Origin: Mesostigma viride
Lineage: Eukaryota; Streptophyta; Mesostigmatophyceae; Mesostigmatales; Mesostigmataceae
NCBI GenBank assembly: GCA_009746045.1
Contig: RPFO01000084.1
Coordinates: 2,094,649-2,158,648, forward strand
Direction: 5' to 3'
DNA: 64,000 nt
Shown piece after piece: positions 1-10,423 of the stretch. Within the stretch, counting starts at the first letter, position 1. Each line of letters opens with the position of its first letter. Under the pieces are notes generated by a model. That model had not been told where the DNA came from. It made no database searches and was given only the letters and a program-made list of their open reading frames with translations. The position numbers were made by a program, and so were the translations under genes.

Positions 1-500
1 AAGCCACCAGCCCTCAACCTTCGCGAGGAGGCCGACATCACCCAGCGCAGCCACAATGTCATCGTCAAGCACTTCGACCAGCCGGTAGGTGAGACCTCGA
101 CGACTCTTCTCACAGCATTTAATAAGCGCGACATTCTTGCCCCCATGCAACTCACTGGTGAGCTGCCGGATGTCGGCTGTCCGCCTCCCCCGCGCGCGGG
201 GTAAGGCTGGCCCGGCACCCGTGCTCCTCACCTACATGGCGGACAAGCTGTCGTGGTAGGCATGGCGGCCGCAAGAAGCTCTCGGGGACTCGCTTCACGC
301 TGGGATGACGTACGACTTGACCCTGGCCCATGCAGCAACAGCGGCGACGCGAGCTATGGCCGACCTACCTTCAGCTCCGGCACAGCGCAGGGGGGAAGCC
401 GGTATACTAGAGGGGGTCGGTCATCCACATTGACCACAAGCCCTGGCAGGCCCCTCCTGCCACCTCAGACTATACATAGGGAATCTATACCATGCAGTAG
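1..500 (+). pseudogene. LINE ORF1 C-terminal fragment (family F1)
   Basis: The forward strand reads as the C-terminal half of a LINE ORF1-like RNA-binding protein, in broken frames. It starts with LREEADITQRSHNVIVKHF and continues with the basic KAGPAPVLLT stretch and remnants of the AQQQRRRELWPTY signature seen in better copies at 13.0, 16.8, 17.7 and 20.0 kb. Frameshifts and stops are frequent, so it is dead. ORF1p-type proteins bind the LINE RNA as a chaperone. The N-terminal part lies outside the window or is missing. No ORF2 sits between this ORF1 and the 3' UTR that follows. Confidence 0.65.
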
Positions 501-620
501 TGTAGATTAGTTAGGCTTAGTTAGCCTAGCATGTGGCCTACGCGCATGCGCGCCCATAATGGCCCCCATGGATGATGCCTTCAGCATTTAGCCAAGCCAT
601 GCCTATAATGGGACCCCCCA
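501..620 (+). repeat. F1 LINE 3' UTR, truncated
   Basis: This stretch matches the 3' UTR found after ORF1 in other F1 copies, for example at 19123-19200 and, inverted, at 12120-12260. It includes the shared segments around CCCATAATGGCCCCCATGGA and the GCCATGCCTATAATGGGACC block. It stops at about 618, before the terminal hairpin, where unrelated sequence begins. Confidence 0.6.
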
Positions 621-639
621 TATGGATTAATTGACCTTG

Positions 640-1684
640 CGGTGACTCAGGGAGCTTCTGCCATGCATGGCGTTCTGCAACCGTGTCCTGCTCTCTGATG
701 AGCCTCCGCCTGCTGAGTGGCAGACGGCCATCCGAGTCATGCTGTACAAGAAGGGCTCTGCTGCTGACCCCGGGAACAGCTGACAGTAACTATCGGGGTG
801 TCTGCCTCCAGAGCGCCGCGCTGAAGGTCTTCATGCGCATGATGCTGCACCGGCTCCGCGCCGCGCTGGACCCACACCTGGGTGAGTCTCAGATGGGGTT
901 CCGTTGTGGTCGTAACAATGTCATGGCTGTGTTTGTCGCGCGCCGGTCGATGGAGGAGGTTCGTCGCCTTTGCCCTGACAGTTTGCCGCTAGTCTTCATT
1001 TTTGTTGACTATATCAAGCTAGGCCTTTGACACGGTCCTCTGGGAGGTTCTTTGGGCCATCCTAGCTCTGGATCGGGTACCACCAGCGTTTATTGCTGCC
1101 ATTCGTCGACTGTATGAGGGCTCACAGGCAGTAGTGCGGACTGCCGGGACGGCACCACCCCACCATTCCCCCTTCACCACGGGGTGTGGCAAGGTTGTGT
1201 CCTGTCCCCATATCTGTTCATTATTGTCGTGGATCGATCACGTCATGCGCCGGGCACGTGCGCGCTTTACTGCTCTTAAGGGGTTCGAGCCTGGCTTGGA
1301 CTGTCATCCTTAACGAGCGCGAGCATGGCGGGGTTAGCACTGGCTACCGCCCGGCCGACCTGATTTATGCGGACGACACCACCCTCATCGCGCGCCCCGA
1401 GCATGTGCATTGAGACCTGGCTGGACTGTCTGGGCTTGGAGGCGCGGGCGGTGGGGTTGGAGATTAGTGTCAAAACTGAGGCTATGGTGATTGGGGCTTC
1501 CAGTAGCCCGCCGCTACAACGGCTGCCAGACGGGACGGAGGTCCCGTTTCGTGATCGCTTTAAACTGCTGGGAAGCATGCTTCCTGACACCGCCGTTGAT
1601 GTGGACACCCGCATCGGCCTGGCCTGGGCTCGGCATCGTTCGCTCAAAACCTACTGGCACTCGAAGGTCCTCGGCGACAGTGAA
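640..1684 (+). pseudogene. LINE ORF2 reverse transcriptase, 5' part
   Basis: A degenerate non-LTR reverse transcriptase (RVT_1 family) lies here in several frames. Visible blocks are YRGVCLQSAALKVF (683-870), the region around MGFRCGRNN, IFVDYIKAFDTVLW (about 1000-1040, broken by one frameshift), and the catalytic box DLIYADDTTLIAR near 1357-1395 with its YADD core. A stop follows soon after. The thumb-like part runs to KVLGDS near 1680. There the frame is cut by inserted DNA, and LLGEHRKRMLLKVLVLT resumes at about 10426. It copied LINE RNA by target-primed reverse transcription when intact. The endonuclease domain is not visible. Confidence 0.8.
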
Positions 1685-2065
1685 CAGGCATATGCAATAC
1701 GCAATCGTACGGGGCCCATGGGTATTGGGTATAATACACTCGTACGGGGTATTATACGCAAATCGTACGGTGACTCTTGAAAATGCTGTTTTTTTAATGG
1801 TTCAGGGGGTTCCTCAACATTCTGACCAATCAGGCATGTTTTTTTTGTGTTCTTGCAATGCATCACATGCCTATATATGTGACACATCATCTCATGACAT
1901 TGGCATTATACCGTTGCTGCTTACAAGTACAAGCATTGTCCTATTTAATAATTAAGTCTGTTAAAAGCACACCATAACAAAGTTGTATGCACAATCAGTG
2001 CACGCCTGAAAAGGATAATAACACAAGTAGATATTCATGCGCGATGACACTTGCAGAGGTATAGA

Positions 2066-2695
2066 AGTTAATATTGCCTGGCAAGCAATATTATTCTACT
2101 AAGCTACTTGGCTTGTAGAGATTCTACTTCCGGTTACTACATTATCCAGAAACGGGTTCATTCTGATGAGTATTGCTCGAGATATGAGCAAGATACTGTT
2201 CTACTACATTCTACTTGGATTCGGTGATTCTACGGTGGTTCTTCAAGTGACGCGTGGCATACGGCGTCTTGTCACAGTGTACGATAGGACATTTAGTCTC
2301 CGACACTGCGGTCTATTCAATGCTATTGATTAGACGTAACAAATAGTGACAGGACTTGTGCGACAGGACACTGATGTGACTATTTATGGATAACGAGTCG
2401 AGATCTGCTGGTCCAGAGTGAAGGACAGCAATATTGTGAGATGATCTGTCCTATCAGTCATCTGGATGTGACTGCGTCACAATTAGTATATAACGAGCAG
2501 GAAGCTGCCACTTGGTAGCACCACTTTCCCTGCACCTGTGTCCTCGCACCTTTGGCGACGGTTCTCACGTGCCTCGTGCATTCTGTGCTGGTAGCCATAA
2601 CCAGCAACGTAAACCTATTGATTAATATAACTACTTCCTCTGTAGATATTAATCAGTGCAGGCTGAACCACAGTTCAGCCACAGTTTCGTTAACT
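2066..2695 (+). repeat. 5' LTR of copia-like element
   Basis: This 630 bp block is repeated at 8344-8971 with only a 2 bp length difference (near 2150). It opens with a hairpin at 2070-2092 whose arms AATATTGC and GCAATATT pair perfectly. A tRNA-complementary primer-binding site directly after it (from 2696) was not recognised. Confidence 0.92.
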
Positions 2696-4477
2696 CGAAT
2701 TACAATCGAGTTCGTAATCTACTGATTACGGCATTGATTTCTGGTGTCGTCAAAATTTACGGTGTTGTTCCATAATATGGGAAGCACGCGTGAATTTCGT
2801 GAACCATCTCTGGAGGCGCGGTGGATCCTTCGTCAAGCCTCAATTTCAACGTCAGCGGAGCAGTTGTCGAATTTGTTATCTCGAAGGTCGTCGGCAAGCA
2901 TCTACGTACGAATTGGCCTGCAGCAGGATGCGACATATATGAACGTTAAGTTGCGCGTGCAGTGGATTTCAGTTTTATGATCTGAATTTTACGGGAATGT
3001 TGTAGCGGACTTTTGTATTCCGTTAGTGGCCTGATTTATGTGCACGGACTTCGCAATAAAAGCTTTGGATTGTATCGTTTCAAGGCCGGGATTTTGTGCT
3101 GCGAAACTGGGTTTTGGTTTCGTGAAAATATGTTGTAGTAATTATGTCGTATGCTATACGAAAAACGTAGTTACGAATATGGAGTCGGTGGGGCCTGGTC
3201 CAGATTTGTTGCGCTTCTGCGAATGTAATACGAAGTTTGTTTCGCGCCAGAATTGCGCAATTAGTGCAATATTTTATGTTGGCTGCTGCATGTGCGCAGT
3301 TGTGATGGACGCATTAATAAAAAAAATATATATATAATTTCGTATGCAGCGGAGTTAAGTGTTGTCACTGCGACAACATTGGCATTGCTAGCAGGGCATG
3401 TCGGATATTTGTCCTATATACGTCGATGATGATTATACCAACTTGTTTATGCGGTATAATTTTTCTTGTGCAGAACAAGCTCATGCTAATGAATGCATTG
3501 GCATTATTAATGCTGCATGTTAATGACTTGTTTGCAAGGTCAATTTTGAAGGCGAAAGCGTGGCCGGGTCGGCAGCGAAGTCGCAGCAAGCGAACTGAAT
3601 CGCTGAAGACAAATGAAGCGCTGATTGCGAGCGGCTGCGAGTGCTGAAGTGATCGGGCAACTGCGAATGTCGCTAGCGATCTGGAAAGCGCACGAGTATC
3701 GCTGTCAAGAGCGGGAGAGAGCACAAATGTCGCAAGCGGCTGTCAGAATTTGTCGCCATCGACAATGAAGGTCTTCAAGGCAGCTGCTGAGCGTGTTGGG
3801 AGCGAAGGCTTCACCAGTGAGCAGTCGCCCCGGGCGCGAGTGTCGCGAACGACTGAATGCTATAATAAGTAACAACAAGAGGAGTTACGGTTGATACCTT
3901 TGTTGCATGAAGTGCAGCTAGCCTGGCGAAGGCGCACTTGCAAGCAAGGTTGTGATTTATTTGATAATCACTTCAACAGGGTAGGTGCCCAGTGGGGAGC
4001 ACCTGGATCTGCGGTGCAGCGCAGGGTAACGTGTTATTTCTGCCATGCAAACAGGGTCATATTGCCCTCTTTGGCATTGGCAAGTGAACCGAGGTGGGAA
4101 TATTAATTTAGCCCAACCTGACAGGCTCAGCCTTCCCTGGGCTTGCTAGGGTCCGCCAGGGAGGGGGCTAAGAGTGACCCCCCCATTACTCTGGATGAAG
4201 TTAATTTGCTCCCTGCACTGTCAGGTTGAGGGTGCATCCATGGAGGAAGAACACAATGGGGTAGTGACTGGGTCTTCCCACGTCACCATGGTGAAAGCAG
4301 TTATACCACAAGGCAACAACGTTCCCACATGGCTCTTGGAGGTAGTTTGCGTACTCCTTCAATGTTGGAGCGTGGAAGTCCTGCCTTAGGGCAGGAAGCT
4401 CCTTTAGAGGAGGAGGATGAGGCTGATGGCCTGAATTATGCAATGGGGAGCATGGTTGTAAGTGATATAGTGCTGAT
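2696..4477 (+). other. Internal 5' region of copia-like element, no gag recognised
   Basis: About 1.8 kb between the LTR and the integrase holds only short open frames. No Gag capsid domain or CCHC zinc knuckle is visible. The stretch is AT-rich at first (2700-3350) and more GC-rich later. It may be a decayed or very divergent gag, or a noncoding leader. Confidence 0.6.
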
Positions 4478-5397
4478 CAAAGCACATCACCTTAGCAGTA
4501 AAGCAGGTTGCTGAGGCTTGTTCCTGTAGGCTGGTTGCTCTCAAGCCTAAGAAGTCTCATGTCAGACAACCTGTGTTGCAGCCTGGATATGTACAATGTG
4601 ATATCCAAGAAATCAGGAAACTGATTTTGTTGGTGGGTGTTGACAGATACACCAAGTACAAGGTGCTGGAGCTGTTGCAAGACAAATCTAAGCCATGTTT
4701 GGTGGCTGGGCTCCAGGCTATCAGATCCAGAATGAAACCAGTGATCCAGCTGCAGTGTGATTTAGAATTTGAGTGCTGCATGGGGCATGAAGACCTCCCT
4801 GAGTTATTTGTTGTACACAGGGAGTCCCATGGCAGTCAAGGCGTGGTGGAGAGGACAATCAGAGAACTCAAGACTATTCTGCTGACGGAGAAGAAGATTC
4901 CAAGATTGGTTCCAGCTATTATCAAGACGGCCTGGTTAAGGTCAGTTGAGGACAGATTGAATGTCAGGGCATCCATGTATGTTGGAGAGGTCCCTGTGAC
5001 TCCATTATCATTGCATCTTCGGGAGCTCCCTACTGAGGTTGAGCAAGCCTGGAAAGATAGCCTTATGTTCAAGTTTGCCAAGTTGAGGCAGAAAGACAAG
5101 GGCTGGAGTGTTCTGAAACCTGTTGTTGGCCAGAGGGTAATTGTGTGGAAAGAGCCCAAGCTTGCAGGCAAGCGTGGTAGCTGGCACCCTGGAGTAGTGA
5201 CCAGGGTGGAACTAGCTGGGCACAAGTGCTGGGTGAAGATGGAGGATCCTCCCCAGAATGTGCACCGTCTGTCGTGGTCATATGTACGTCTAAGGGGTGC
5301 TGAAGCAGAGGCAGTATCTCCTGATGTGACAACCTTGCCAGTTGGTCATGACGTCATCCCTGATCATCACGTTCAAGTGGAAGTAATCCCCGGGTAA
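4478..5397 (+). CDS. Retroelement integrase (DDE)
   Basis: The frame is open from about 4477; the first ATG is at 4573, inside the domain, so translation probably starts upstream or by fusion. Before that ATG lies a reduced zinc-binding segment (AVKQVAEACSCRLVALK). The catalytic core follows: first Asp in VQCDIQ, second Asp in LQCDLEFE, Glu in GVVERTIRELK. The C-terminal part has an SH3/GPY-F-like stretch (VGQRVIVWKEP then WHPGVVTRVE). Integrase inserts the element cDNA into host DNA. The stop is at 5395-5397, and the retropepsin/RT frame begins about 50 bp on. The C-terminal style resembles gypsy integrases more than copia ones. Confidence 0.78.
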
Positions 5398-5449
5398 GTC
5401 CTGGCCAGACCCCTGGATCGGTTAACTCTCCATCATTGGACAGGCAGAT

Positions 5450-7567
5450 GTGGTCCCCTCTAGCCTCACTAAGCATAGAGGTGTGGGCCTGAAAGATGTG
5501 GTGCTGGCTATGCAAAAAGCCAAGCAAGGACCTCGGGTGTCCAAGCTCAGCCAGTTGGAGGAGTCCGAGGATGCTGTCCTAGAGGTAGATACCAATGCTG
5601 AGGTTTCTGTTATGGGATCTCAACATACAGGTCAACGGCAGGTGCTTTCGCCTAGTTGTGCTTGGGTGTCTGACTTTAGTGGCAGGACACACATTATGGT
5701 ATTGGGAGAGGTGCTGGTACCCTTCATGGGTGAGGATGTCACATTTCTTGTGCTTGAAGATTATGATGGCCCTATCATCTTGGGTCAAAATTTTCTGAGC
5801 TCTCCTGGAATTGTTGTGGCACATGATAAGCTGAGAAAGTTTGGCTGGGGCAGTATCCCATTGGTCAACTTCAAAGCCTCCCTTACCAGTGTATTTAAGC
5901 CTGTGAAAGCGATCAGGAATGTGCAGTGGCCTGAGGATCAGATTCCTGTGGCTTCCAGTCTTGTGATGCCAGCTGCTCTCCATCCTAGCAGTATTGGTAT
6001 TACTAAGAGATCACTGGCTGCTCATTCTCCTCTTAGCTATGATCAGCTTGTCCAGGAAATGAGTTCTCCTCTGATGTTTGAGGCCTGGAGGCTAGCATTT
6101 GCCAAGGCCCTAGAGGAGTGGTTGCAGTTTGACTGCTGTCAGCCTGTGAATGAAGTTCCTCCATACAGTACACGGTTGAAGCTCAGATTCGTCATCAAGC
6201 GGAAGGAGGTGGAGGGGGTGTCTGTTCCCCATGTGCGTCCAGTTCTTAATGAATACCGTGGTACTGGGGATCTTCTGGGCGAGGAGTTGTATACACCTGG
6301 GATGCTACATGATACATGGCGTATTTTATTGTGCCTGTATGTCGGTATGCTGAACCAGGGTGCTGATATGTCTTCAGTTCTGCTAGATTTCAAGAGAGCA
6401 TTTCTGAAGGGTGATCCCAGTGTGGCTCAGCAGGTGTGGCATTGTGAAACTCCATTTCATGTGCCAGTTCCTGTAGCCTGGCAGGCAGAGCTCCAGTCTA
6501 GCTACCTGCTGATTCTGAAGGGTCTAGAAGGTCTCAGGTCCAGTCCCATCATTTGGAGGCTCACCTTGGAAGACTTCTTGACTAAACACTGTGGGTTGAA
6601 GGTGTCATCTGTGGACCCATGTTTATTGCTGGGTAGGTGGCATGATTTACCTGTGTATGCTAGCCTGCATGGTGATGACTTGCACTTGATTGCTCCCACT
6701 AAGTGGTTGAGTCAGTTTGTGCCCATCATTAATGATGCATTTCCTTTGGGAAAAGAATTGTGGCAGAAGCCTGGAGAGGCTGTCACGTTCTGTGGAATGC
6801 AGGCTACATTGGTTCAGGAGGGGAGTCAGTGGCTGATTAAGCTGCAGGCGGGCAATGACTACAAGAGTACCATTCTTCAATCTGTTCCAGAGGTCATGAC
6901 GTCATCCATTGCACCTGAGCTGAAAGGCAAGTTGGCCTGGTATGGCAGCATTTGTGGGCCTGACATGATGGTCCATAGCAGATCCCCTGATGATGTGCTA
7001 ATTCTGGAGGAGCCTTCCCAGATTATTGCACATGTTAACAAGTCTCCTGGTATTACTTTAGCTGGGATTGATTTGTCTTTGCCATTTTCCTTGGATATCT
7101 ATGTTGATAGCTCCATGGATAGCAGGCAAGTTTCTAAGGTCAGAGGCAGGTCAGCTGGCTTGTTTGTGCTTCAGCAACATAGGCCTAGTCTTGTGGCCTG
7201 GTACAGTCGTCTTCAAAGAAGGGTTGCTGTGAGTTCAGATGTCTCTGAGTGCAGAGCCATTTGTGAAGGGATTCAGTCCAGTTTGTACATCAAGGAGCTG
7301 TTGCTAGCTATGGCTTCAGTGACTCCTCATACTCTTCAGCTGGAAACCTTGATCCTTTCAGATAACATGGGCATGGTCCAGTTTGTGCACAAGCAGTTGG
7401 CCAGAAGCAGAGATCTGGATTATCTCCTGTTGAAGGAGTTGGCAGGTCTGGTGGATATTCAACATCTTCCAGGTTCTGAGAATCCTGCTGATGCCTTGAC
7501 CAAGTTGCCTCACAAGTCTGCTGAGCAATATAAGCTTCTTTACAAGCTGATGAGCTCCTCTGTGTGA
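5450..7567 (+). CDS. Retropepsin-like + copia reverse transcriptase + RNase H
   Basis: This 705-residue frame opens at a GTG; the true start or frameshift linking it to the integrase is unknown. Residues about 40-140 look like an aspartic protease: LEVDTNAEVSVM (DTN where DTG is usual) and later IILGQNFL. The reverse transcriptase has LLDFKRAFLKG, LKGLEGLRSSPIIWR and YASLHGDDLHLI; the catalytic pair is GDD-type rather than the YVDD common in copia. RNase H follows, with IYVDSSMDSRQ, SECRAICEGIQ, LSDNMGMVQF and NPADALTKL. The frame is fully open, which suggests recent activity. Confidence 0.88.
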   Translation: MVPSSLTKHRGVGLKDVVLAMQKAKQGPRVSKLSQLEESEDAVLEVDTNAEVSVMGSQHTGQRQVLSPSCAWVSDFSGRTHIMVLGEVLVPFMGEDVTFLVLEDYDGPIILGQNFLSSPGIVVAHDKLRKFGWGSIPLVNFKASLTSVFKPVKAIRNVQWPEDQIPVASSLVMPAALHPSSIGITKRSLAAHSPLSYDQLVQEMSSPLMFEAWRLAFAKALEEWLQFDCCQPVNEVPPYSTRLKLRFVIKRKEVEGVSVPHVRPVLNEYRGTGDLLGEELYTPGMLHDTWRILLCLYVGMLNQGADMSSVLLDFKRAFLKGDPSVAQQVWHCETPFHVPVPVAWQAELQSSYLLILKGLEGLRSSPIIWRLTLEDFLTKHCGLKVSSVDPCLLLGRWHDLPVYASLHGDDLHLIAPTKWLSQFVPIINDAFPLGKELWQKPGEAVTFCGMQATLVQEGSQWLIKLQAGNDYKSTILQSVPEVMTSSIAPELKGKLAWYGSICGPDMMVHSRSPDDVLILEEPSQIIAHVNKSPGITLAGIDLSLPFSLDIYVDSSMDSRQVSKVRGRSAGLFVLQQHRPSLVAWYSRLQRRVAVSSDVSECRAICEGIQSSLYIKELLLAMASVTPHTLQLETLILSDNMGMVQFVHKQLARSRDLDYLLLKELAGLVDIQHLPGSENPADALTKLPHKSAEQYKLLYKLMSSSV

Positions 7568-8343
7568 GTTGAGCAATTCCAGTTGGAGCTTTGAGTTTGG
7601 TGACTGATTGGGTGAGAAGAGCTAACATAGAGCTGGGCTCTGTTATGCTGAGAGCTGTGATGCTCTGAGGGCAGTAATGCTCTGTGTACATATGTGTATA
7701 ATACTGTATTCTATGTAATGCTCAGTCATGGAGCATGATGTTGGTTGGGGGTTTGTCCTCAGTTTGAGGTTTGTCTCAACCAAAGGGATTTTATAGGGCA
7801 GGGTTCGATTCCCTGGGGCTGCTTAGGCGGATTTTCCCGGATTGGCTGACCCATCAACCTTGCTGGTGAGGTGGCGACAGGTCCCCCTAGTTTTGTCCCA
7901 GACAGAGGAAGGTAGTTTGTCATGTGCTTAATATATTTTGTGATGTGCTATTTCTCAGTCCATGGTGGGCGCCAGTTCTGATAACTATCAATGTCTACCT
8001 GATAAGGTCTTGTGGGTAACTTGTGGGGTTCCAATCAGGAGCCATTATGGTGGTGATTCCATTTTGGTCATTATTCTGGTTAGCCACAAGCTGCTACTCC
8101 AAACACTTGGCTTTCTACTTCCAGTGGATAGGGAATTCATTGTAATTCGTCATGGCTGAGATGTGTTGTGATCTGGTGCTTGATTAATCCCGAGCAGAGA
8201 CTACAGAGAGCTGGGAGGGATGTCAAGTGCTATGCATGTTGTTTCTATATATGTGTTGCCAAGCCTAACAGCTCTAAAAGAAAGAAAGGGCTGGAGTTAA
8301 TATGGCTGTTACGTCCAAGCTCTAAAAGAGAAGAAAGGGCTGG
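7568..8343 (+). other. 3' internal region and polypurine tract of copia-like element
   Basis: No gene is seen between the RNase H stop and the 3' LTR. The polypurine tract is AAAAGAGAAGAAAGGGC (8324-8340), just before the LTR. The tract plus the first bases of the LTR also occur once upstream, so 8270-8303 and 8318-8352 are near-identical direct repeats. A tRNA T-arm-like sequence at 7799-7815 has no matching tRNA body. Confidence 0.7.
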
Positions 8344-8971
8344 AGTTAATATTGCCTGGCAAGCAATATTATTCTACTAAGCTACTTGGCTTGTAGAGAT
8401 TCTACTTCCGGTTACTACAATCCAGAAACGGGTTCATTCTGATGAGTATTGCTCGAGATATGAGCAAGATACTGTTCTACTACATTCTACTTGGATTCGG
8501 TGATTCTACGGTGGTTCTTCAAGTGACGCGTGGCATACGGCGTCTTGTCACAGTGTACGATAGGACATTTAGTCTCCGACACTGCGGTCTATTCAATGCT
8601 ATTGATTAGACGTAACAAATAGTGACAGGACTTGTGCGACAGGACACTGATGTGACTATTTATGGATAACGAGTCGAGATCTGCTGGTCCAGAGTGAAGG
8701 ACAGCAATATTGTGAGATGATCTGTCCTATCAGTCATCTGGATGTGACTGCGTCACAATTAGTATATAACGAGCAGGAAGCTGCCACTTGGTAGCACCAC
8801 TTTCCCTGCACCTGTGTCCTCGCACCTTTGGCGACGGTTCTCACGTGCCTCGTGCATTCTGTGCTGGTAGCCATAACCAGCAACGTAAACCTATTGATTA
8901 ATATAACTACTTCCTCTGTAGATATTAATCAGTGCAGGCTGAACCACAGTTCAGCCACAGTTTCGTTAACT
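8344..8971 (+). repeat. 3' LTR of copia-like element
   Basis: Direct repeat of 2066-2695, with the same AGTTAA...TTAACT ends. It is followed by the right copy of the ATAGA target duplication. Confidence 0.92.
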
Positions 8972-8976
8972 ATAGA

Positions 8977-9861
8977 GATTGCTGCCACGATTACTGTAGG
9001 TTGAACTTGAAACCACGTCATCTCTGGCAGCATGGAATTGCTATATACTAAGACTGAAATACAGCACACGGTCAGTTGGCCAACTTGCCAAAAGTAATAG
9101 GACATTATGCCAGAAACAGACATCTTGCCTACTCGTGGTAGGCCACCATGCAATATTGATCTACATGAAGCAAGAATCCATGCGGGCTGCCAACAATGTG
9201 GCTAGCGTGCAGGATACCATACAGGCCAGCAACCTGACCCAGCTTCCCTAAACCATATACGCTTAGCTTACCCTAACCACATATGGTACGGTGGCTGGCT
9301 AGCAGCAGCCAGCTGCATGGCTAAATAAGGCATTTATGTGCATCGCGAGTCACACCAAATACCCCGCAGCCTGCGACGTAATGCCTCCGGCGGCCTCTTG
9401 CACTTGCTCACTCTTGCCGGCTCCTTCGCATACGTGGCGTCCATGATATGGCGGGTGCTAGCCTTGCTCGGGTGGTAGAACCCGAGAATTTTGCATCCAA
9501 AAGTGTGCACGTCACCGAGCTTGTAGTTACCTGTCGGCTGCCCTTTCTTGTTGAGAGTCTGTTCTTTCACAATGTGTGTCCAGACAGTCTCGAATACGGC
9601 CTGCATCTCGTCGGCCCCATCATGCATCACCGTGTTCCATAGACCCACACCATCACCGTCGCTAGCCATGGTGCCTGGATGTCAATTGTGCTACGATTAA
9701 ATGTTAGGTGCCAGATGCGCGCCCTTGTTGGCAGGCAACATAACTTCGTCACCTAATTTCCTCGTCCTTCGTCTCCTAGACCCGGCCTAGTCCGACACGC
9801 AGCAATCTGCAGCAATGCACGTAAAAGTACAGTCGTACACGGCCAGCTTGGCACCTGCATG
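8977..9861. other. Unassigned sequence with one weak minus-strand ORF
   Basis: This belongs to the older TIR-bounded insertion. The only candidate is a 111-residue minus-strand frame at 9669-9334 beginning MASDGDGVGLWNTVMHDG and ending in an arginine-rich tail. I do not recognise it, and it could be chance. Nothing else is supported. Confidence 0.3.
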
Positions 9862-10166
9862 TGCTACACTAGACGTGACGGGCTCACCCCCGGGCAGCCT
9901 CCTGGTTTGTCTGTAATATGGAGGCAGATGGTGCGCAAGGATAGATGGCAAGTAGTGATGAAGGAGACCACCCCCAAGCCTGTGGGGGCTCCGCGTGTGA
10001 CCAAGTATGGCATTCATAGCGATTCGGGCCGCGGTGCCCACACCCCTGTAACTAGGACCTAGATAGCTTATACCATCCATTCCATCCCATGTTCCCCTCC
10101 CACTGAGGACTTATGCTCACGTGACGCAGTCACGTGTCTATTAATTAATTAATTGGCACCTGCATG
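9848..10166 (+). mobile_element. 5'-truncated LINE copy (family F2) with 14-bp TSD
   Basis: The target duplication TTGGCACCTGCATG is present at 9848-9861 and 10153-10166. The insert (9862-10152, 291 bp) is noncoding and ends in the 19 nt hairpin CACGTGACGCAGTCACGTG at 10118-10136 followed by a TTAA-type tail. The same hairpin ends the LINE copy at 42623-43334. A severely 5'-truncated LINE is the natural reading. Confidence 0.82.
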
Positions 10167-10249
10167 CCCGTTAATATGTCGCGGAGTTACAGGTCGCCTC
10201 AGTCTAGTTCCGGCTCCACGTGCCGTCCAAAATGATGCCAGAATTAAGC

Positions 10250-10423
10250 TACTTCGAACACGGTTCATACGCAAGAAAATACGCAAAAAATACGCAAAAA
10301 ATACGCAATACGCAAAAAATACGCAAAAATACGCCGTGCGTATTTTTTTGCCCATTTTAATATGCAAATCTTGCGTATGGCGTATAATACGCATCGTACG
10401 GCGTATTATACGCCGTATGCCTG
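10250..10423. repeat. TACGC-rich palindromic end
   Basis: Tandem AAAATACGC-like units lead into a perfect inverted repeat whose arms GGCGTATAATACG and CGTATTATACGCC flank GCATCGTACGG-type sequence (10378-10414). Related motifs occur at the opposite end of the insertion (1690-1765). These are probably subterminal repeats of the element that splits the LINE ORF2. Confidence 0.6.

Larger units (their letters stand above)
2061..8976 (+). mobile_element. Copia-like LTR retrotransposon with 5-bp TSD
   Basis: A complete-looking LTR retrotransposon occupies 2066-8971. The LTRs are about 630 bp and nearly identical, so insertion was recent. Both LTRs begin AGTTAA and end TTAACT, a perfect 6 bp terminal inverted repeat that replaces the usual TG...CA. 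The target duplication ATAGA is at 2061-2065 and 8972-8976. The interior holds an integrase, then a retropepsin-like segment fused to copia-type reverse transcriptase and RNase H. No gag is recognised in the first 1.8 kb, so it may be non-autonomous for particle formation. Confidence 0.9.
1685..10423. mobile_element. TIR-bounded insertion splitting LINE ORF2
   Basis: The LINE ORF2 reading stops at about 1684 and resumes at about 10425. The inserted block starts CAGGCATA and ends TATGCCTG, a short terminal inverted repeat. Both ends are rich in TACGC/GTATAATACGC palindromic motifs (1690-1765 and 10260-10420). TA follows the right end, but the left side has AA, so the target duplication is not proven. 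The block grew later by insertion of the copia-like element (2066-8971) and a LINE fragment (9862-10152), which leaves about 1.5 kb of original element. No transposase is recognised. Confidence 0.5.

Noticed and set aside
5394-5443. A 50 bp intron joining integrase to the protease/RT frame (GTAAGT ... GGACAG)
   Set aside because: Splice-like ends exist, but neither nearby acceptor (after 5443 or 5447) puts the two frames in phase.
7799-7815. tRNA-like T arm (CAGGG, TTCGATT loop, CCCTG)
   Set aside because: A perfect T-arm shape, but no matching acceptor stem, D arm or anticodon arm upstream; probably a fossil or chance.
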